From Caulobacteraceae bacterium (GTDB lineage Bacteria > Pseudomonadota > Alphaproteobacteria > Caulobacterales > Caulobacteraceae), in assembly GCA_947478785.1 (NCBI GenBank), contig CANJXI010000037.1:1-36927 (forward strand): a stretch of 36,927 nucleotides of DNA. The letters are read 5' to 3'. Positions 33,990-36,927 of the stretch are shown here, piece by piece. The position numbers were made by a program, and so were the translations under genes. The notes beneath the pieces are model-generated. The model saw nothing but the letters and a program-made list of their open reading frames with translations. It ran no database searches and was not told the DNA's origin. Within the stretch, counting starts at the first letter, position 1. Each line of letters begins with the position of its first letter.

Positions 33990-35612
33990 TCAGCGGTTGT
34001 CGGCCAGCACCATCTCGGCGCCCTTCTCGGCCACCATGATGGCCGGCGCATTGGTGTTGGCCGAGGGCAGGACGGGGATGATCGAGGCGTCGATCACCCG
34101 CAGGCCCGCGACACCATAGACCCGCAGCCTCGGGTCGACGACGGCGGTGTTGTCGCCGCCCATCCGGCAGGTCGCCACCGGGTGGTAGCCCACCTGGGTG
34201 TATCGCCGGATCAGGTCCTCCCACTCTTCGTCGCTCGGATCCGGCGTGGGCGGAAAGGCCGGGCCGACCACATGCTTGGCCAGCGCCGGGGCGGCGTAGA
34301 TCTTGTCGGCGAGCTTGAGGGCCGCGCGCATGCCGTCGAGGTCGGACGGCACGGCGTACATCGGATGGTCGATGACCGGCTTGTCGGTCGGGTCGGCGCT
34401 GCGCAGGCGGATTTCGCCGCGGCTCTTCGGGGCCATGATGTTGACGTTGATCGTCATGCCGTAGTCCTTGGCGGCGTCCGGCCCGTTGGGATCGATCGGT
34501 CCGCCCACCCGGCGCTGGGGATCGCCCCAGAACGGCATCATCTGCATCTTGATGTCGGGGTGTTCGACGTCGGGCGCGGTGCGGCCGTGGGCGTGGGCGT
34601 GAACCGCGCAGGTGGTCAACATGCCGCGCCGGGCGGTGACGTACTTGATCCCCTCGATCATGTTGCGGACGATGTTGCTGGTGACGTTATAGCTCGGGCT
34701 GTCCACGAGGCGGATGTTCGGCATGCTGGGGTGGTCGTGCAGGTTGTGGCCGACCTCCTTGGACTCCAGGGTCACCGCGATGCCGTGCTTTTGGAGCTCC
34801 GCGCCCGGGCCGATGCCGGAACGCAGCAGGATGGCCGGCGAATGCAGGGCCCCGGCGCTGACGATGACCTCGCGTTTGGCGCGCACCTCGTGCGTAGCGC
34901 CGTTCTGCCGGTAGACCACCCCCACGGCGCGTCCGTTCTCGACGATCACCCGGTCGACCAGGGCGCCGGTCAGGATGCGCAGGTTTGGCCGGCCCTTGAT
35001 GTCGCCAAGAAAGCCGCGCGCGGCGCTGCAGCGCTGGCCGTTGCGCTGGGTCGCCAGCGGGATGTAGGCGCCGTCGACGTCGCCCGAGCAGTAGTCCGGG
35101 ATGGTCGGCATGCCGATCTCGGCGCAGGCCTCGACGAAGGACCGTGCGGTCTGGGTCACGGCGCGGAGCGGCGAGACGCCCAGCGGGCCGCCCTTCCCGT
35201 GAATCTCGGACGCCTCGCCCTCGTAGTCCTCCGAGCGTCGGAAATAGGGCAGCACCTCGTCCCACGACCACCCGGTGCAGCCGGTCTTGGCCCAGCCGTC
35301 GTAGTCGTGCCGCGCGCCCCGGATATAGACCATGCCGTTGATCGACGATCCGCCGCCCAGCATCTTGCCGGCGTGCCAGATGTTCGAGCGGCCGTTCAGG
35401 GTGGGGTCGGGCTCGGTGGCGTAGAACCAGTTGAGGTCCTGCCGCGGCATGATGCTCAGCATGCCGGCCGGCAGGTCGACCATGAACAGGTTGCTGGGCG
35501 GGCCGGCCTCGAGCAGGACGACCCGGTTGCGGCTGTCCTCCGACAGGCGGCGAGCCAGGACGCAGCCGGCGCTGCCGCCACCAGCGATGACGTAGTCCGC
35601 GTCTTCGATCAT
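33990..35612 (-). CDS. GMC-family FAD oxidoreductase (choline dehydrogenase-like)
   Basis: Start ATG 35612 preceded by GAGGGGGACACC gives 540 residues; the longer frame upstream has no similarity. The FAD motif GGGSAG is at 11-16, the GMC signature GKMLGGGSSINGMVYIRG near 82-99, and the second signature GALHSPAILLRSGIGP near 255-270. The catalytic pair is H477 (YHPVATCRMG) and N521 (NTNAPAIM). Members oxidise primary or secondary alcohols, including terpenoid and polyethylene-glycol-type alcohols. Assignment as choline dehydrogenase is not supported by context, since no betaine genes are nearby. Confidence 0.94.
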   Translation of the reverse strand: MIEDADYVIAGGGSAGCVLARRLSEDSRNRVVLLEAGPPSNLFMVDLPAGMLSIMPRQDLNWFYATEPDPTLNGRSNIWHAGKMLGGGSSINGMVYIRGARHDYDGWAKTGCTGWSWDEVLPYFRRSEDYEGEASEIHGKGGPLGVSPLRAVTQTARSFVEACAEIGMPTIPDYCSGDVDGAYIPLATQRNGQRCSAARGFLGDIKGRPNLRILTGALVDRVIVENGRAVGVVYRQNGATHEVRAKREVIVSAGALHSPAILLRSGIGPGAELQKHGIAVTLESKEVGHNLHDHPSMPNIRLVDSPSYNVTSNIVRNMIEGIKYVTARRGMLTTCAVHAHAHGRTAPDVEHPDIKMQMMPFWGDPQRRVGGPIDPNGPDAAKDYGMTINVNIMAPKSRGEIRLRSADPTDKPVIDHPMYAVPSDLDGMRAALKLADKIYAAPALAKHVVGPAFPPTPDPSDEEWEDLIRRYTQVGYHPVATCRMGGDNTAVVDPRLRVYGVAGLRVIDASIIPVLPSANTNAPAIMVAEKGAEMVLADNR

Positions 35613-35706
35613 GGTGTCCCCCTCGCGTTCCCGGCTCGCGCGGCGAGTCCCGGAGCGCCCTGCTCCCAATGTGACGAGCCTGCTGGCGCAGGTCTGATAG
35701 CCATTC

Positions 35707-35735
35707 GCTATGGCGCCCGGCGTGGGGTGGGTCAA
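35707..35735 (-). promoter_or_regulatory. Candidate promoter of the GMC oxidoreductase-esterase pair
   Basis: On the minus strand TTGACC (35730-35735) and CATAGC (35707-35712) are separated by 17 bases, a good housekeeping-type fit, about 95 bases upstream of the ATG at 35612. Rest of the 256-bp gap: no gene seen. Confidence 0.45.
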
Positions 35736-35868
35736 TCGACGCACGGAGTCCCGTGAGGCCCGCGTCCGGATCGGCGTTGACCAGCGTGCGCCGCGCGTCT
35801 TTGCTGCCGGCCACGTTGCGCCGGGATCGCCGAACAAGGCAGGCCCGCCATCTAGGGAGAGGCCGCCG

Positions 35869-36741
35869 ATGCCCCAATTCACAACAGCGGACGGCTGCCG
35901 CATCGAATACCGGACGCGCGGCGACGGCCCGCTGATCGCCCTGACCCCGGGTGGCCGCGAGGCGGGCGAAGCGGTCACGGCGCTGGCCGACGTTCTGGCC
36001 GAACGCGCCTGCGTCCTGACCTGGGACCGGCGCAACACCGGCGCCAGCGACGTGTTCTTCGGCGGGGAGATCTCCGAGCAGGAGATCTGGGCCGACGACC
36101 TGGCCGACCTCATCCAGCACCTCGGCAAGGGCCCGGCCTGGCTGGCCGGCGGCTCGGCGGGATGCCGGGTGTCGGTGTTGACCGCGGTGCGGCGTCCGGA
36201 TGTGGCGCGCGGCCTGCTGCTCTGGTCGGCCTCGGGCGGCGAGTACGGCTGCCAGTTCCTGGGCTTCAACTACCATGTGCCGTTCATCATGGCGGCGGAG
36301 CGCGGCGGCATGGAAGCCGTCGCCGAGACGCCCTTCTTCGCCGAGCGGATCGCCCGCAACCCCGGCAACCGCCAGCGTCTGCTGGACCAGGATCCGGAGG
36401 CGTTCGTCACGACGATGAAGCGCTGGAACCGGGCGTTCTTCCACCGGTCCGACGCGGCGCTGGCCGGCGTGCGGGACGAGGCCCTGCGCGCCCTGCGGAT
36501 GCCCACCCTGATCTTCGACGGCAACGACGACGTCCATCCGCCGTCGGTGTCGCAGGCCCTGGCGCGGCGCATTCCCGGCGCGACCCTGCTGGCGTCGCCC
36601 TGGACGAACGAGGCCTGGATGGAGCGGTTCACGGGCCGCATGGCCGGCGGGGTCTTCGACCTCTACCCGCTGCTGGCGCCGGGCATCTTCGAGTTCCTGG
36701 CCCGCGCACCCGTCCCCGAACGGGCCGCCACGCCGGCGTAA
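35869..36741 (+). CDS. Alpha/beta-fold hydrolase with incomplete triad
   Basis: Start ATG 35869 (MPQFTTADGCRIEYRTRGDG) with AGGGAGAGG upstream, 290 residues. The fold is clear: WDRRNTGASD, nucleophile S96 in AGGSAGC, and the acid in IFDGNDDVHPP. No His occurs after HPP, where the catalytic His of the family normally lies (here ASPWTNEAWMERF). It may therefore be a non-hydrolytic or lyase-type member, or use another His. It is divergent from the GMC gene and converges on a partial amidohydrolase. Confidence 0.85.
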   Translation: MPQFTTADGCRIEYRTRGDGPLIALTPGGREAGEAVTALADVLAERACVLTWDRRNTGASDVFFGGEISEQEIWADDLADLIQHLGKGPAWLAGGSAGCRVSVLTAVRRPDVARGLLLWSASGGEYGCQFLGFNYHVPFIMAAERGGMEAVAETPFFAERIARNPGNRQRLLDQDPEAFVTTMKRWNRAFFHRSDAALAGVRDEALRALRMPTLIFDGNDDVHPPSVSQALARRIPGATLLASPWTNEAWMERFTGRMAGGVFDLYPLLAPGIFEFLARAPVPERAATPA

Positions 36742-36749
36742 GGCCGGCG
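36731..36749. terminator. Hairpin around the stop codon of the alpha/beta hydrolase
   Basis: cgccggc at 36731-36737 and gccggcg at 36743-36749 pair perfectly, with the TAA stop in the five-base loop. It lies in the 30-bp convergent junction with the next gene and could end transcription from the left. Confidence 0.4.
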
Positions 36750-36771
36750 CGGCGGCCGCGTCGTCACGAGA

Positions 36772-36927
36772 TCAGAGCCCGTAGAATTTCTCGGCGCATC
36801 CGGCGATGATCCAGTCGCGTTCGGCGGGGGGCACGCCCTCGAAGTTCATGGCCAGCGTCTTCTGCGAGTTGGGGAAGGTGGTCTCCGAGTGCGGGTAGTC
36901 GGACGACCACATGATGTTCCGGCAGCC
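36772..36927 (-). CDS. C-terminal part of an amidohydrolase-2 family protein (cut by window edge)
   Basis: The last 51 codons of a minus-strand gene enter from the right edge and stop at TGA 36772-36774. The translation contains MWSSDYPHSETTFPNSQ, the strand-8 motif with the metal-binding Asp of amidohydrolase-2 enzymes, followed by the family's closing helix (ERDWIIAGCAEKFYGL). Unlike the protein at 16890-17903, the Asp is present. It continues the run of hydrolases in this island. Confidence 0.85.
   Translation of the reverse strand, partial: GCRNIMWSSDYPHSETTFPNSQKTLAMNFEGVPPAERDWIIAGCAEKFYGL

Noticed and set aside
33990..35612. Choline dehydrogenase (betA) name for the GMC oxidoreductase
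   Set aside because: Only the GMC family is supported; no betaine aldehyde dehydrogenase or choline transport genes are near.
35613..36269. N-terminal extension of the GMC oxidoreductase frame
   Set aside because: It overlaps the divergent hydrolase gene, and the FAD motif sits ten residues after the ATG at 35612, which has a good ribosome site.
1..36927. CRISPR array, tRNA or rRNA gene, prophage or toxin-antitoxin pair
   Set aside because: No regularly spaced repeats, cloverleaf structures, phage genes or paired small toxin genes were recognised on either strand.

Overview
The window is GC-rich chromosomal DNA, densely coding, with many four-base ATGA/GTGA gene overlaps. Its core genes (radA-cvpA-purF, yfgM-like/bamB/der, panB, and an ECF sigma factor beside a DUF6249-type membrane protein) point to an alphaproteobacterium. 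The Caulobacterales, near Phenylobacterium or Caulobacter, are my best guess from gene content and style; no rRNA or other phylogenetic marker was available to test this. I saw no tRNA, rRNA, CRISPR array or transposase.

Region 1 (1 to about 13.5 kb) is housekeeping. A partial unknown gene and a Yip1-family membrane protein precede a plus-strand operon: radA, cvpA, purF, an SBF-like transporter and a short-chain dehydrogenase (SDR), mostly coupled by overlapping stop/start codons. The SDR runs tail to tail into der, and the two coding regions overlap by 53 bp. On the minus strand lie yfgM-like, bamB and der (outer-membrane assembly and ribosome biogenesis), then panB. panB follows an ECF sigma factor, its probable membrane-bound anti-sigma partner and a DUF6249-like protein. 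A candidate ECF-type promoter precedes that set. A YffB-like ArsC-family protein and a five-helix membrane protein close the region.

Region 2 (about 13.5 to 36.9 kb) looks like an accessory catabolic island made almost entirely of enzymes. The first block, six minus-strand genes, encodes a Baeyer-Villiger type flavin monooxygenase, a D-aminoacylase-like amidohydrolase, an amidohydrolase-2 protein, an SDR, a SnoaL/NTF2-fold protein and a D-2-hydroxyacid dehydrogenase. Next come another SDR and a second D-aminoacylase-like protein. Then follow two modules, each a thiolase-fold protein paired with a DUF35 (Zn ribbon plus OB fold) protein, one of them followed by a CaiB-type CoA transferase. The rest is an SDR, an LLM-class flavin oxidoreductase, a medium-chain dehydrogenase coupled to a cytochrome P450, a cupin, an HSL-family esterase, a GMC oxidoreductase, an alpha/beta hydrolase and the end of another amidohydrolase.

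The most interesting reading is that both thiolase-like proteins lack the thiolase cysteine and histidine. The first carries two tyrosines spaced like those of the steroid side-chain aldolase Ltp2, which also works with a DUF35 partner. I infer that the island oxidises, activates and cleaves a lipophilic, probably cyclic or branched substrate through CoA thioesters with retro-aldol C-C cleavage. The two D-aminoacylase-like proteins lack two of the expected zinc histidines, so their usual annotation is doubtful. No transporter or transcription regulator is visible in the island, so its uptake and control genes presumably lie outside the window. The substrate cannot be named from this sequence.
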